Part shown: positions 9,043-18,754 of the stretch, piece by piece
Position numbering within the stretch: the first letter of the stretch is position 1
How the letters are laid out: each line of letters opens with the position of its first letter
DNA from: UBA4971 sp900019985
GTDB lineage: Bacteria; Bacillota; SHA-98; UBA4971
NCBI GenBank assembly: GCA_050949175.1
Contig: JBMNFG010000008.1
Coordinates: 1 to 63,541, forward strand
Reading direction: 5' to 3'
Length of the DNA stretch: 63,541 bases
The notes under the pieces: generated by a model
Told to the model about the DNA's origin: nothing
Databases searched by the model: none
What the model saw: the letters and a program-made list of their open reading frames with translations, nothing else
Position numbers and translations under genes: made by a program

Positions 9043-10689
9043 ATGTCCTTGACTCAGCTTCCTGCTTGGCAAACCCTGGCTGCTCATGCAAAGAAGATGC
9101 AAACCGTGCATATGCGCGACCTATTCGCATCTAACCCGCATCGGTTCGAAGAGTTTTCTATCCGGTTTGAAGATCTGCTGTTTGACTACTCAAAAAACCG
9201 CATCACAGATGAGACCGTAAAGCTCCTCGAAGACCTCGCCGAACAAGCCGGGTTACCCCGGGCCATCCGGGCAATGTTTGAAGGAGAGAAAATCAATACT
9301 ACCGAAAACCGGGCTGCATTGCATATTGCGCTACGAAACCGATCCAACCGCCCCATTTTTGTAGACGGTAAAGACGTGATGCCGGAAGTGAACTCAGTCC
9401 TCGTCAAGATGCGAACCTTCTCAGAGGCTGTCAGGAGCGGCAGATGGAAGGGTTATACGGGGTCTCCCATAACTGATGTCGTTAATATCGGAATCGGCGG
9501 ATCAGATCTTGGACCACGCATGGTCACACATGCACTTAGGCCGTACGGACATGACCGCTTGCGCGTGCATTTTGTATCTAATGTTGATCCTACTGACATT
9601 ACCGAGGCTTTGAAAGAGCTTAATCCCGAGACGACCCTGTTCCTGATTTCTTCTAAAACCTTTACTACTCAAGAGACCATGATGAACTCTCACACAGCCC
9701 GCCGGTGGTTTCTCGACCAGGCAGGCGATGAAAAAGCGATAGCCAGGCATTTTGTAGCTTGCTCCACTAACCGCAAGGCAGTTGAAGCCTTCGGGATTGA
9801 CAAAGATAACATGTTCATTTTTTGGGATTGGGTTGGTGGACGTTATTCTCTCTGGTCATCTATCGGGCTTTCAATCGCGCTCTACGTAGGAATGGACAAC
9901 TTCGAAGCCCTTTTGACAGGCGCACACAAGGTAGATGAACATTTCAGAACCGAACCCTTCCACCGAAACATCCCTGTAATCATGGGGCTCCTGGGGATCT
10001 GGTACAACAATTTCCTGGGAGCGGAAAGCCATGCGATCCTGCCTTATGACGAGTATCTGACTTATTTCCCTGCTTACCTGCAGCAAGCTGATATGGAAAG
10101 CTGCGGCAAGCAGATCTCGAGAGAAGGCAATGCGGTAGACTACAAGACAGGTGCAATAATATGGGGACAACCTGGTACCAGAGGCCAGCACGCATTCTAT
10201 CAGTTAATCCACCAGGGCACAAGATTGGTTCCCTGTGACTTCCTGGTTGCTGCGCAAAGCCACAATCCTATCGGAGACCACCACACTGTCTTAGTCGCAA
10301 ACTGCCTTGCACAGACAGAGGCACTTATGAAAGGTAGGACTTCTGACGAAACACATGCAGAACTGATAGCCCAGGGCTATTCAGGAGAGACACTGGAACT
10401 GCTTACAGCTGCCAAGACTTTTGAAGGAAACAGACCCACAAACACGTTCTTATATAAGAAGCTGACCCCCGAGACATTGGGCATGCTTATCGCACTCTAC
10501 GAACACAAGATCTTCACACAATGCGCGATCTGGAGTATTAATGGCTTCGACCAAATGGGCGTTGAGCTCGGCAAGCAACTTGCCAACGCCATCCTGCCTG
10601 AGTTGAGCGACGATGAACCTGTAACCGGTCATGATAGCAGCACTAATGGGTTGATCAACGCATACAAGCGAATGCGAAGTGAGGGATAG
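9043..10689 (+). CDS. pgi: Glucose-6-phosphate isomerase
   Basis: Interconverts glucose-6-phosphate and fructose-6-phosphate in glycolysis. At 548 aa it is the long form found in E. coli and eukaryotes rather than the ~450-aa form usual in Bacillota. Diagnostic motifs are present: NIGIGGSDLGP, SKTFTTQETM, VGGRYSLWSSIGLSIAL and the C-terminal SINGFDQMGVELGKQL. The start ATG at 9043 has AGAGGAG 8 bases upstream. The AT-rich leader 8880-9000 may contain its promoter (TTCAAT, 17 bp, TACAAT ending near 8954). It is a single gene with no sugar genes next to it. Confidence 0.97.
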   Translation: MSLTQLPAWQTLAAHAKKMQTVHMRDLFASNPHRFEEFSIRFEDLLFDYSKNRITDETVKLLEDLAEQAGLPRAIRAMFEGEKINTTENRAALHIALRNRSNRPIFVDGKDVMPEVNSVLVKMRTFSEAVRSGRWKGYTGSPITDVVNIGIGGSDLGPRMVTHALRPYGHDRLRVHFVSNVDPTDITEALKELNPETTLFLISSKTFTTQETMMNSHTARRWFLDQAGDEKAIARHFVACSTNRKAVEAFGIDKDNMFIFWDWVGGRYSLWSSIGLSIALYVGMDNFEALLTGAHKVDEHFRTEPFHRNIPVIMGLLGIWYNNFLGAESHAILPYDEYLTYFPAYLQQADMESCGKQISREGNAVDYKTGAIIWGQPGTRGQHAFYQLIHQGTRLVPCDFLVAAQSHNPIGDHHTVLVANCLAQTEALMKGRTSDETHAELIAQGYSGETLELLTAAKTFEGNRPTNTFLYKKLTPETLGMLIALYEHKIFTQCAIWSINGFDQMGVELGKQLANAILPELSDDEPVTGHDSSTNGLINAYKRMRSEG

Positions 10690-10708
10690 TGAGCCAGTAA
10701 GCTGACAC

Positions 10709-10760
10709 AACAGCAGCAATGGCGGATTAATCAATGGATACAAGCGTACGCATAAGGGCG
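10709..10760 (+). repeat. Diverged tandem copy of the pgi 3' end
   Basis: The stretch from 10709 resembles pgi codons from 10633, 76 bp upstream. It would encode NSSNGGLINGYKR, compared with DSSTNGLINAYKR at the true C-terminus. The copy lies after the stop codon and in another frame, so it is not translated as part of pgi. The rest of 10761-10950 has no recognisable gene. Confidence 0.6.
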
Positions 10761-10954
10761 CAAGTCAGTTAGACGTATTTGTCAGCGCTATCCACCAAAA
10801 GCCTTCCTGCCAACACTTACTTTCATGGCAGACCATCGCTCAGGGTTGATCACCAACTTTTTTATGGCTGGAATCGTCCCGGTGGCTGATAATCGTCCCC
10901 CTAACGCTTGTCCGTAATCCAATTCCTGCAACCACTCCGGGAAGCGGCAGTCCT

Positions 10955-11534
10955 AGTGGTAGAAATCCTACCACCGCGAGGCTCTGTGATGGCAGCTTTT
11001 CTACCACAGTTTTGAGCACATGCTCGTAAATGGTAGATTTTTGCCCACCGAAAGGTTTAATGGTGGAAGGTTTTCTACCATGATCAGGCGTTAAGGTGGT
11101 AGGATATCGACCACCACGACTCCCATAATCTTACAAATCATGGTTTGGTGGTTGAAATCGATCCACCTTTTTCAAAAATGTGGGCGAAAAACTGCCACAT
11201 TTTCCAAAAAAGTGGTAGAGAATCTACCACCTGAGCCCCAAAAAGGTCCCAAAATCCGCTTAGAGCCTGAAAATGTGGTCGATTCTCTACCACCTGAGGC
11301 AGTTTTGGTGGTTCAAAATCTCCCATTTATGAGCGTTTGCTCGAAAAAATCCAAAAGGGTGGGCGAAATTGTGCCACCTCTTCAAGGAAAGGTGGTTGAA
11401 AACCGCTCATTTATGAACGTTTGCTCAAAAAAACCGAAGATGTGTTCTAATAGGAAGGTGTGCTCGAAACAATCGGAAATGGTGGCCGAGATCGAACCAT
11501 CGTTTCATAAAAGGGTGGTTTGATCTCGCCCACC
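10955..11534. repeat. Palindrome array A (about 15 imperfect 20-bp inverted repeats)
   Basis: The region is built from imperfect palindromes with half-site GGTGGNNGA, for example GTGGTAGAGAATCTACCAC at 11212-11230, the unit at 11095-11115, and the last at 11514-11534. Spacers are roughly 15-45 bp. A second palindrome, GAGCGTTTGCTC followed by an A-rich run, recurs in the spacers (near 11014, 11331 and 11415). The two bases after GGTGG vary between units (TA, TT, TC, GC, CC, CA). The array ends about 150 bp before the McrB start. A homologous array lies at 49659-50198. It could be a cluster of protein sites, a family of RNA hairpins, or a REP-like repeat. Confidence 0.85.
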
Positions 11535-11684
11535 TCACCCTAATTAAACCCGATTGAAGCTAGGAATAACCCAAGCACAATGCAAGTGACATGCGCCCGA
11601 CATGATAGAAACCTGCAAAGGGAAGGAATTCCAGAACATGTGAACGAATACCTGGATACAGAAGACCCATTAAGGAGGATCAGT

Positions 11685-13142
11685 ATGGCAGACGTCCTTA
11701 CGGAACTCTCGCAGCTGATTGCTGGCGGCCTTCCTGTCCCTGAGGATACAGCAAGATCCCTTTTGGAGGCCCTGTTCGGCAACCGCTACCACCAACGATT
11801 CTCTAGCCAGGCATCTATCCGCGACACTCTACAGGCTAAGCTTGATGTCCCATTCGCTGGTTTTATCCATCCCGATAACCCAACCTCTGGTGCTTATGGC
11901 GGTGCAAGCTTAATATGGTTTCCTACTGAAGAGAGTGGATCTATCATTACCTTTGTTGTAGGCACGGCTGGCCTATCACCAGATGAAGGCCTTCTCAGCC
12001 GACCAGGTCACCGCAGAAGAATACACGCTCTACGCCGTTACCTGGCTAAGCACGGGGTGTGGGCCTGGACAAAACCAGACCCAACTGCTTTGGGGGTTCC
12101 AGTCCCCCATTTCGTACGTCGTCGGCTCCCGAATTTTAAGAAAGCATTGGAGAGATATGGCAACGAGCTCTATGCTGTTGCAGAAGTCCCCAGGGATGAT
12201 TTTGATGTAGCTCGTTTTGTGGTCCAGGCTTTCTTCGATTTATACGCCTTTGAACGCGGCTGGCCACTACTTAAAGCCTTTGAAATGGAATACCATAAGC
12301 TCATTGATGCTCTCCGAGCAGACCTTTTCGCTCGCATTAAAGAAGATGAGGTATACCAGCTGCTACAGGACCGCCGATTTGTCATCCTTCAAGGTCCTCC
12401 TGGCACCGGCAAAACTCGTATGGCTGATCGGATTAAGCGGTACTTTTTCAATGACCATGGCATGACTGTTCAGTTTCACCCGGCAGTCACGTATGAAGAC
12501 TTCATTATTGGCCTTTCACCAGACACCAGTGAAAGGTCTCTATACTTTAACGTGCGTCGGGGTTGGCTGCTAGAATCCGCAAAGGCAGCTCAAGACAAAC
12601 CATTTCTCCTTGTTATTGATGAGATCAACCGGGCAGACTTAGGCAAGGTCCTCGGTGAAGCGATTTACCTGTTTGAGCCTGGTGAAGAAATACCCCGCAC
12701 AGTGGAGCTACCTCACGTAGTAAATGGAGAAACTTCCTTTTCGCTTCCCCGAAACCTTTATGTTTTGGGCACTATGAATACCGCAGACAGATCCATTGCC
12801 CCTATTGATCTGGCAATTCGACGCCGCTTTGCATTCGTCACTCTCTTCCCAGATTCAGATGTAATCGCCAAAAACAGTCCCCGAACTGCAGCAAAGATCT
12901 TTGGGGCCCTGCAAGATATATTCACCGAGCATGCTCCTGATGAAGTACTCAATCTCCTGCCTGGCCAAAGCTTCTTCTTGGCAGACACCGAAGATGAACT
13001 GAGACAAAGATTCCGCTTTGAACTTCTGCCGTTACTCGACGAATACTTGCGAGAAGGGCTTGTAGCCTCCTTCGGCGCAGAACTACAGGCAGTCCGAGAT
13101 CAGATCGAAGGGTTTGTTAATCATGGCGTCTGGGTTGAGTAG
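11685..13142 (+). CDS. mcrB: McrB-type AAA+ GTPase restriction subunit
   Basis: Motor subunit of a modification-dependent (McrBC-type) restriction system that translocates DNA using GTP, 485 aa. The first ~220 residues form a specificity region I cannot assign. Then come Walker A GPPGTGKT (residues 237-244), Walker B LLVIDEINRAD, and the GTP-recognition motif MNTADRS, followed by IDLAIRRRF. The frame extends upstream to 11580, but ATG at 11685 has AGGAGG 6 bases before it. The gene overlaps mcrC by 20 bp. It directly follows palindrome array A. Confidence 0.93.
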   Translation: MADVLTELSQLIAGGLPVPEDTARSLLEALFGNRYHQRFSSQASIRDTLQAKLDVPFAGFIHPDNPTSGAYGGASLIWFPTEESGSIITFVVGTAGLSPDEGLLSRPGHRRRIHALRRYLAKHGVWAWTKPDPTALGVPVPHFVRRRLPNFKKALERYGNELYAVAEVPRDDFDVARFVVQAFFDLYAFERGWPLLKAFEMEYHKLIDALRADLFARIKEDEVYQLLQDRRFVILQGPPGTGKTRMADRIKRYFFNDHGMTVQFHPAVTYEDFIIGLSPDTSERSLYFNVRRGWLLESAKAAQDKPFLLVIDEINRADLGKVLGEAIYLFEPGEEIPRTVELPHVVNGETSFSLPRNLYVLGTMNTADRSIAPIDLAIRRRFAFVTLFPDSDVIAKNSPRTAAKIFGALQDIFTEHAPDEVLNLLPGQSFFLADTEDELRQRFRFELLPLLDEYLREGLVASFGAELQAVRDQIEGFVNHGVWVE

Positions 13143-14508
13143 GCGGTCTATACGTCAACAGCTGCCGCTGTATATAACAGAAGATAACAGTCGCCCTATC
13201 ACGCTTTCTCCTCAGCCTTTTGCTCCCCGGCAACGCGGTGGAGGCTGGGGAACTTTTGCTCACTCCTTTCTGCGCTTCAATGAAGAAGCCTTCCGCGCTC
13301 TAGATGTAAGAGCCGAAGCAGTATTCGATTCTTCAGGCTTTACCATCCAAATCCAAGCCGGAGGCCGCACCGGAGCCATTCCCCTTTGCTCCGGTCAAAC
13401 CAACCACGTTGTAGGAGGCCTAATAGTCAAACCTCGCTTTGGCTGGTCAGGTGTAGGCCAAGTTCTCGCAGAGACAGGCTGGCCAGCATTGCCTGAGTTT
13501 CACGAATTGCCAATGGTTCCTGGCAGTGGTCGCGAGATCCCGCCTTGGGTTCTTGCAGGCCCTGTCCTGGTACGTTTGGAGGCGCTGCTCAGTCAGATGT
13601 ATCGCGGTTACAACGAGCATGAGGAGATGCTATCGCGTCCAAGGGGGCGTATTCTTTGGCAACGTTACATCTCTCAATCACTAACACGCGGTTATTGGGA
13701 AAGGCTGCCTTGTCGCTTTCCCGATCTCGGATATGATCCTCTACTGCGTGGGTATATTCGATGGGCATTGGAGAGACTCTACGCAGACTTAACACGTGTT
13801 GGACAAAGAGATGTAATCGCCTCAAGCCTTGCCGAGCTAGCCCAACGACTGCTCGCTATCTTAACTGAAGTTGCCCCTTTACGTCCCAGCAGCTCACATC
13901 TGAAACGCTGGATTCACACAAGCCTCATAAACGATACCGTGTTTCGGGGGTTAGAGGCGTTAGCCTGGGTCGAAGAGGAGCGAGGGCTCGGAGGCGGCCG
14001 CGAGCTTGATGGCATCGCCTGGTCGCTATCACTCAGCGATCTTTGGGAGGCGTATGTTGAAGGGGTTATCCGGCGCGAAGCTGCATCAAAAGGTGGCGAA
14101 GTAAGGGTTGCCCGTCTGGGGGAGACTACTATCCCGCTCGCTTGGTCGGATCCGGTACGTCGCTCCCTAACTCATTTAGCTCCAGACATCATCGTACGCC
14201 GCGGGCGTTCTATTCACATCATTGATGCTAAGTACAAAGCCCATCTAGCTGAACTGGATCAGGTAGGTTGGCGGCGCTTCACGGAAGAAGCACGTGAAGC
14301 CCATCGAGCAGATCTTCACCAGGTATTGGCCTACTCAGCCATCTATGAAGCGGAAGAGATTACAGCGACCCTGGTGTATCCTTTGCAGCATGACACCTGG
14401 AATGCGCTTGCAGCTCAACAGCGTGACAGGATCAAGTCTGAGCTAGTGCATGGAGGAAGACGAGTGCTCCTTGAGCTCAGGGGGTTGCCGTTTGGAGTAA
14501 AACGATAA
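13123..14508 (+). CDS. mcrC: McrC-type nuclease subunit
   Basis: Nuclease partner of McrB, 461 aa. The C-terminal PD-(D/E)XK core is visible as APDIIVRRGRSIHIIDAKYK (aspartate, then DAK) near residue 360. The N-terminal part begins LYITEDNSRPITLS and contains the beta-rich region typical of the family. ATG at 13123 is preferred to the TTG at 13114; both lie inside the end of mcrB, so translation is coupled. Together the two genes should cut DNA carrying modified bases, such as phage DNA. The modified base and site are unknown. Confidence 0.9.
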   Translation: MASGLSRRSIRQQLPLYITEDNSRPITLSPQPFAPRQRGGGWGTFAHSFLRFNEEAFRALDVRAEAVFDSSGFTIQIQAGGRTGAIPLCSGQTNHVVGGLIVKPRFGWSGVGQVLAETGWPALPEFHELPMVPGSGREIPPWVLAGPVLVRLEALLSQMYRGYNEHEEMLSRPRGRILWQRYISQSLTRGYWERLPCRFPDLGYDPLLRGYIRWALERLYADLTRVGQRDVIASSLAELAQRLLAILTEVAPLRPSSSHLKRWIHTSLINDTVFRGLEALAWVEEERGLGGGRELDGIAWSLSLSDLWEAYVEGVIRREAASKGGEVRVARLGETTIPLAWSDPVRRSLTHLAPDIIVRRGRSIHIIDAKYKAHLAELDQVGWRRFTEEAREAHRADLHQVLAYSAIYEAEEITATLVYPLQHDTWNALAAQQRDRIKSELVHGGRRVLLELRGLPFGVKR

Positions 14509-14586
14509 GCCGTCATCGAATCGAGGTTATTGATACCAAGAAAATGACTGCATTAAGAGAGGATGGACATGAATAAGGAGATACAC

Positions 14587-15267
14587 ATGAGTCAAGCCCA
14601 ACTGTTCCAACTCACCGTTAACATCTTCTCAGCCAATGCTGATCCCGATCTCAGCAAGCCCATGGCAGCATACATGAGAGATCAATTCCCTTTTCTCGGA
14701 ATCAAGACTCAGAAGCGAAGGCAGCTGCAGAGGGAAATCGACAAGAAGACGGGGTGCATGAAGGAACCGTTCAGTGAGGAATTTGTCCGGTTCCTCTGGG
14801 GGCTTCCCGAAAGAGAATACCAGTATTTTGCCGTAGACTATCTGACGAGAAAAAGCAAGACCCTGTCACAGAACCATATAGCACTCGTAGAGGAGCTTAT
14901 CGCAGAGAAATCCTGGTGGGATACTGTGGATGCGCTTGCAACGAAGGTAGTAGGCACACTGTGTATGAAGTATCCGGAGATACGTCATAAAGAGATACAG
15001 CACTTCTCAGAGAGCGGCAATATCTGGCTGATACGCACCGCAATCTTATTCCAGTTAAAGTATAAGGACAAAACCGACACAAAGTTGCTTTCAGAACTGA
15101 TACAAAGACACTCCGAAACCGGAGAATTCTTTATTGATAAGGCAATCGGATGGGCGCTAAGGGAATATGCAAAAACAGATGCAAAATGGGTGCTGGATTT
15201 TTTGAATACCCACACACTGGCTCCGCTTACCGTCAGAGAAGCAGCAAAGCATTTGAAATATGGATAA
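14587..15267 (+). CDS. AlkD-like DNA alkylpurine glycosylase
   Basis: HEAT-repeat DNA glycosylase that removes alkylated purines without base flipping, 226 aa. The N-terminus matches the family (PMAAYMRDQFPFLGIKTQKR). The active-site segments SWWDTVDALA and IGWALREYAK contain the aromatic and aspartate residues known to form the AlkD cleft. ATG at 14587 is chosen for the AAGGAG 6 bases upstream; starts at 14563 and 14569 are in frame but less well supported. It follows the McrBC pair on the same strand with a 78-bp gap. Confidence 0.9.
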   Translation: MSQAQLFQLTVNIFSANADPDLSKPMAAYMRDQFPFLGIKTQKRRQLQREIDKKTGCMKEPFSEEFVRFLWGLPEREYQYFAVDYLTRKSKTLSQNHIALVEELIAEKSWWDTVDALATKVVGTLCMKYPEIRHKEIQHFSESGNIWLIRTAILFQLKYKDKTDTKLLSELIQRHSETGEFFIDKAIGWALREYAKTDAKWVLDFLNTHTLAPLTVREAAKHLKYG

Positions 15268-15390
15268 GGACAATCCTATAGGCTATCCGTGCTCCCACTG
15301 CAAAAAACACCAAGAACGCCTTAGAAAAGAAGCTTATCACAGGCATCAGGCTGATTGGGCCTATTGAACGGACCAATTAGTCTCGGAACG

Positions 15391-16971
15391 TTACAAAACC
15401 GTCGCCAAAATCTGACTTGCTATAACGACTAATACCAGAGCAAATGGATAAATGGCTGCATACGAAGACGCCACATCTTCACTGCCTGCGGCACTTATCA
15501 GCGCACCCAATGCAGGTGTGCTAGTCATTCCGCCGCATATAGACCCAAGGGTATCAGGAAGGCTTAGCTTGAACACATAGGTAGCCAATACAAACGCTAT
15601 GCACATAGGAACAAGAGTTACCGCGGCTCCGCCCAGGAACAAGAGCCATCCGTACCTCGATACAGTCTCTACAAACCCTTGACCTGCAGCAATCCCTGCA
15701 CCTGCAAGGAAGAGCATAAGGCCTGCTTCCCTCATCACAGTAAGCAGCCTGCCTGAAGGCCTCAGGGACCAGCGCCCGATCCCGCCAAAGTGCCCGACAA
15801 TCAGTCCGACCATAAGAGGGCCTCCTGCAAGGCCAAGGCTCACTCCGTTTGTCCCGGGGATCATGAACCGAACCCGGGCAAGCAGTGTTCCGAGGGCCAG
15901 CACCGCCATGAGAGAAACCATGCCCAGCTCATCTAAGGCCTGCCTTTGTTTTCCCACAAGAGCCTCGAGCTTATCCAGCCCAAACGAGGGGCCGACCGCA
16001 CGTATTACATCCTTGTGTTGAAATGCAGTCTGAGCCGTGGGAACGAACTCTATCCCCGCTCTCCTTATCCTCGTAAGCATGACTCCGTACTTCTGATGGA
16101 GGGATAGGCTCATTGGCGTCTCTCCCACCAGTGCAGGAGACTCCAAAACGAGGTCTCTTACCTCCAAACCGGGTTGAGTCATTGGCGCTGAAGTTTCAGG
16201 CCCTACCATTTCTTCAAGTTTCTTAAGCGCTTCTTCAGTACCGACGGCTCGCACCACATCTCCTTCCAGCAGCACGATATTGTTAAACCCGGGAAAGACC
16301 TGGTTTCCTTTGCGAACCCGGGAAATAACGGCTCCGGTAACTGAAGCAATACTAAGCTCTGCCAGAGTCTTACGGCATACAGCTCCCTGAGATATGACGA
16401 AATCCTTTACCATAAGGTCCGTTTGTTCCGGCAAATGCACTGAATCAGCCAGTTTTTGCATCTCAACACGAATATCTCTGCCAAGAAGACGGGGAAGAAC
16501 CTGAACAAAGAGGACAACACCGACTACGCCGAAGGGATATGCTATTCCATATCCTATGGATACCGCATTATCTTTTGCCACCTCAAGCGCAGCGGCAAGT
16601 CCCGGCGTCGTAGTTAGTGCCCCTGTATAGATTCCTGCTGCCAGAGCTCCCGGTAACGAGAACGTTTTCGACAACAAAGCCACAGTAATAGCGCTGGAAC
16701 CTATAATAACCAGGGCGAGGGCGCCGTAGGACATTGCGTTTTGCTTGAGATTTCTAAAGAACCTGGGCCCTGCAGTAAGTCCCACTGCTCCAACAAAAAG
16801 CGCAAGACCCAAATCGCGAACGACAGACGGGATCTGATAACCAAGATGTCCGAAGTAAAGCGCTGCCAGAAGAACCCCTGATGTCCCTAGGTGGACACCT
16901 TTTATCTTGATACTACCCAGAACGTACCCTACCATTGCCAGGAGGAATAAGGCCTCAAGCGTGCCAAGCAT
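15391..16971 (-). CDS. AspT/YidE-type antiporter with two RCK_C domains
   Basis: Membrane antiporter of the aspartate:alanine exchanger family, 526 aa. It has two hydrophobic halves (residues about 1-165 and 355-526), each with the duplicated AspT/YidE/YbjL pattern (YIGALTTTPGLAAALE is seen as YTGALTTTPGLAAALE; the second half has GGMTSTPALGALISA). Between them lie two TrkA_C-like ligand-binding domains around residues 180-340. Aspartate/alanine exchange is characterised for AspT; the substrate here is inferred only from family. The gene has its own start at 16971 and lies 135 bp downstream of an unknown gene on the same strand. Confidence 0.9.
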   Translation of the reverse strand: MLGTLEALFLLAMVGYVLGSIKIKGVHLGTSGVLLAALYFGHLGYQIPSVVRDLGLALFVGAVGLTAGPRFFRNLKQNAMSYGALALVIIGSSAITVALLSKTFSLPGALAAGIYTGALTTTPGLAAALEVAKDNAVSIGYGIAYPFGVVGVVLFVQVLPRLLGRDIRVEMQKLADSVHLPEQTDLMVKDFVISQGAVCRKTLAELSIASVTGAVISRVRKGNQVFPGFNNIVLLEGDVVRAVGTEEALKKLEEMVGPETSAPMTQPGLEVRDLVLESPALVGETPMSLSLHQKYGVMLTRIRRAGIEFVPTAQTAFQHKDVIRAVGPSFGLDKLEALVGKQRQALDELGMVSLMAVLALGTLLARVRFMIPGTNGVSLGLAGGPLMVGLIVGHFGGIGRWSLRPSGRLLTVMREAGLMLFLAGAGIAAGQGFVETVSRYGWLLFLGGAAVTLVPMCIAFVLATYVFKLSLPDTLGSICGGMTSTPALGALISAAGSEDVASSYAAIYPFALVLVVIASQILATVL

Positions 16972-17106
16972 ATGCCTAAATCCACCCTTCTGAAGAATCC
17001 TTGATTATTTCCAGGTAGACTAAAACTCTCTTTCAGCGTTTTTCACGGAGTGGTTATTCTATCAGGTCCAGAATCAAGGTGATTCCTATGAGTCAGCATC
17101 AGCGGG

Positions 17107-17895
17107 TTAAGGTGTGCCTCTTGCCGCTCTTAAACTGTTGATAAACTCCATAGCGTCTGCAACTTCCTGGTCGGAACCCTCAATTACGATACTCACCGCT
17201 CCTTCAGATCCAAATATCCCACCTGAACCCACATGAGTGGCAGTCACGTTAAACAGCACGCGTAGAGCTTGAATCTCAGTTATTACTTTTCCGTTGACAA
17301 GTGGCATAATGCCGATGGGATGCCCCATAGCATAATCCAGCCTCTTCTGACCGCACTTTCTGACAGCTTCCATAACATCCGGAATCAGTTTTTCCAGGCC
17401 CACAGGGACAATGAGATGTGCACCTACAGCAACTAGCCTGGGAAGCGCTTCTCCGATCGTTCCCGAGAATTCATGTGCAACGAAAACCCCGGCATTCCCC
17501 AGATGGTCTACGGCGTTTGCACCTTTGATGAAGACATCATCGCTTTCGAAGTCCTTCAGCACAGCACCGGGGGATATGTCTACTACCTGTCCGTCTATCA
17601 GTACAACAGGATTCATTCGCTCGTCTCTAGGCATTGACCTAAGTTTCCCATCTGAAACATACCCTGCAAGGAACTTCTCGCGTGGGATCTCGCGGCCAAG
17701 CAACTCCTCAGCCACAAAGGCGTTAGTGCTGCCCACTCCAACAACTATCTTCCCTTTCTCGAGAGCCTTCTTCACCTCAGGAAGCTTTGCCACTGCCTTA
17801 GATATCAATCTCTTTGATTCTACAGGCGTCAAGACCAAAATACCTCTTGCTTCACACATCGGTGTCAGCATACCTCCCTGTGCATGTGATGGCAT
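17107..17895 (-). CDS. Conserved protein of unknown function
   Basis: A 262-aa soluble protein I cannot assign to a named family. It contains GKIVVGVGSTNAFVAEELLG near residue 50, reminiscent of phosphosugar-binding GSGST loops, VFVAHEFSGTIGEALPRLVA, and a C-terminal glycine-rich stretch HVGSGGIFGSEGAVSIVIEG. No signal peptide or membrane helix is evident. It precedes the AspT-like antiporter gene on the same strand and may be co-transcribed. The start is uncertain: in-frame ATGs at 17895, 17871 and 17859 are possible, and GGGAGG lies 13 bases before the last. Confidence 0.75.
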   Translation of the reverse strand: MPSHAQGGMLTPMCEARGILVLTPVESKRLISKAVAKLPEVKKALEKGKIVVGVGSTNAFVAEELLGREIPREKFLAGYVSDGKLRSMPRDERMNPVVLIDGQVVDISPGAVLKDFESDDVFIKGANAVDHLGNAGVFVAHEFSGTIGEALPRLVAVGAHLIVPVGLEKLIPDVMEAVRKCGQKRLDYAMGHPIGIMPLVNGKVITEIQALRVLFNVTATHVGSGGIFGSEGAVSIVIEGSDQEVADAMEFINSLRAARGTP

Positions 17896-18207
17896 CGTTC
17901 ATCAAACGATGGGAGCCGGATCGTTACCTGGATGGACAAGTCTGGCTGATTGTCACTTAAACGGATACGTCCGCCACTCCCCTTACCCTGATGCTCAATA
18001 CTTATATTATCAGATCAAACACTACAAGCACCAGCATAATAAGATCTGTCCGGGTTCCCGTGTCAACCGAGGCAAGCCCTGCTATAGGGTGACATTATCA
18101 CAGACCGGTCACACAGCCTGATTAGATGATTGCTTGACGTAGTAAAGTAATTTAGAATTAGTGACAGTAGGTAGATGGAGATAGATAAGAAAGGAGGCAA
18201 ATAGATT
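17896..18207. other. Divergent intergenic region without a gene
   Basis: This 312-bp spacer separates the unknown gene (minus) from osmC (plus) and should hold both promoters. TTGACG at 18134-18139 is a plausible -35 for osmC, with ATTAGT 17 bp downstream as a weak -10. No coding or RNA feature was recognised. Confidence 0.4.
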
Positions 18208-18618
18208 ATGAAAGCAGAGATTCGTCTTGTAGAAGGCGCAACCATGATGGCTAAAGGCTCATCAGGCCAATGGATACTAATGGATCCAGGGGTGCCTTCC
18301 GGAGGGCAAGGCGGGGCACCCAGTCCGATGGAACTCGTCCTTATAGCTTACGGAGGCTGTATAGCCATGACCGCAACAGCACTGCTTCGCAAGAAGGCCC
18401 CCGGCCTTGAAGATTTACGAGTTGAGCTGGAAGCTGACTTGTCTGAGTCCAGACCGCACGTATTCACACACATCACAGCTAAGTTCATCGTGCATGGTAA
18501 AGACCTTAAAGAGGAAGATGTTGAGTGGGCTATCAGTCGTGCACATGAAAAGTACTGTCCTGTCGGTGCTATGCTGGGCAAAGTTATAGAGCTAGACTAT
18601 AAGTGGGAAATCAATTGA
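18208..18618 (+). CDS. OsmC/Ohr-family peroxide-reducing protein
   Basis: Thiol-dependent peroxidase-fold protein, 136 aa. The two redox cysteines of the family are present, in GGCIAMTATALLRKK (about residue 51) and KYCPVGAML (about residue 113). The start ATG at 18208 follows AAAGGAGG at a 10-base distance. It lies 136 bp upstream of the sigma-54 activator gene on the same strand and may respond to oxidants or sulfur compounds. It could be either the OsmC or the YhfA subtype. Confidence 0.92.
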   Translation: MKAEIRLVEGATMMAKGSSGQWILMDPGVPSGGQGGAPSPMELVLIAYGGCIAMTATALLRKKAPGLEDLRVELEADLSESRPHVFTHITAKFIVHGKDLKEEDVEWAISRAHEKYCPVGAMLGKVIELDYKWEIN

Positions 18619-18661
18619 GTATGACCGAGCCCGCAGACAACCGTGGCCCGGAGCGAGCAAA

Positions 18662-18697
18662 AATACGATCGTAAACACGATCGTGAATACAGTCGTA
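18662..18697. repeat. Three tandem 12-bp repeats upstream of the sigma-54 activator gene
   Basis: AATACGATCGTA, AACACGATCGTG and AATACAGTCGTA follow without gaps. The first two contain the palindrome ACGATCGT. The repeat lies 58 bp before the activator start and could be an operator cluster. Confidence 0.6.
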
Positions 18698-18754
18698 CGG
18701 GTTTTGATTGTACGGCTCATTTCCTAACCGGTCGGGATCGAGGAGACATGGGTT

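Noticed and set aside
11140..11523. 127-codon open frame with repeated peptide motifs (VVENLPP and MSVCSKK type) across array A
   Set aside because: The repeats simply translate the palindromes. There is no ribosome site, and array B does not keep the frame.
10955..11534. CRISPR array
   Set aside because: Units are variable palindromes with irregular, partly repeated spacers, and no cas genes lie in the window.
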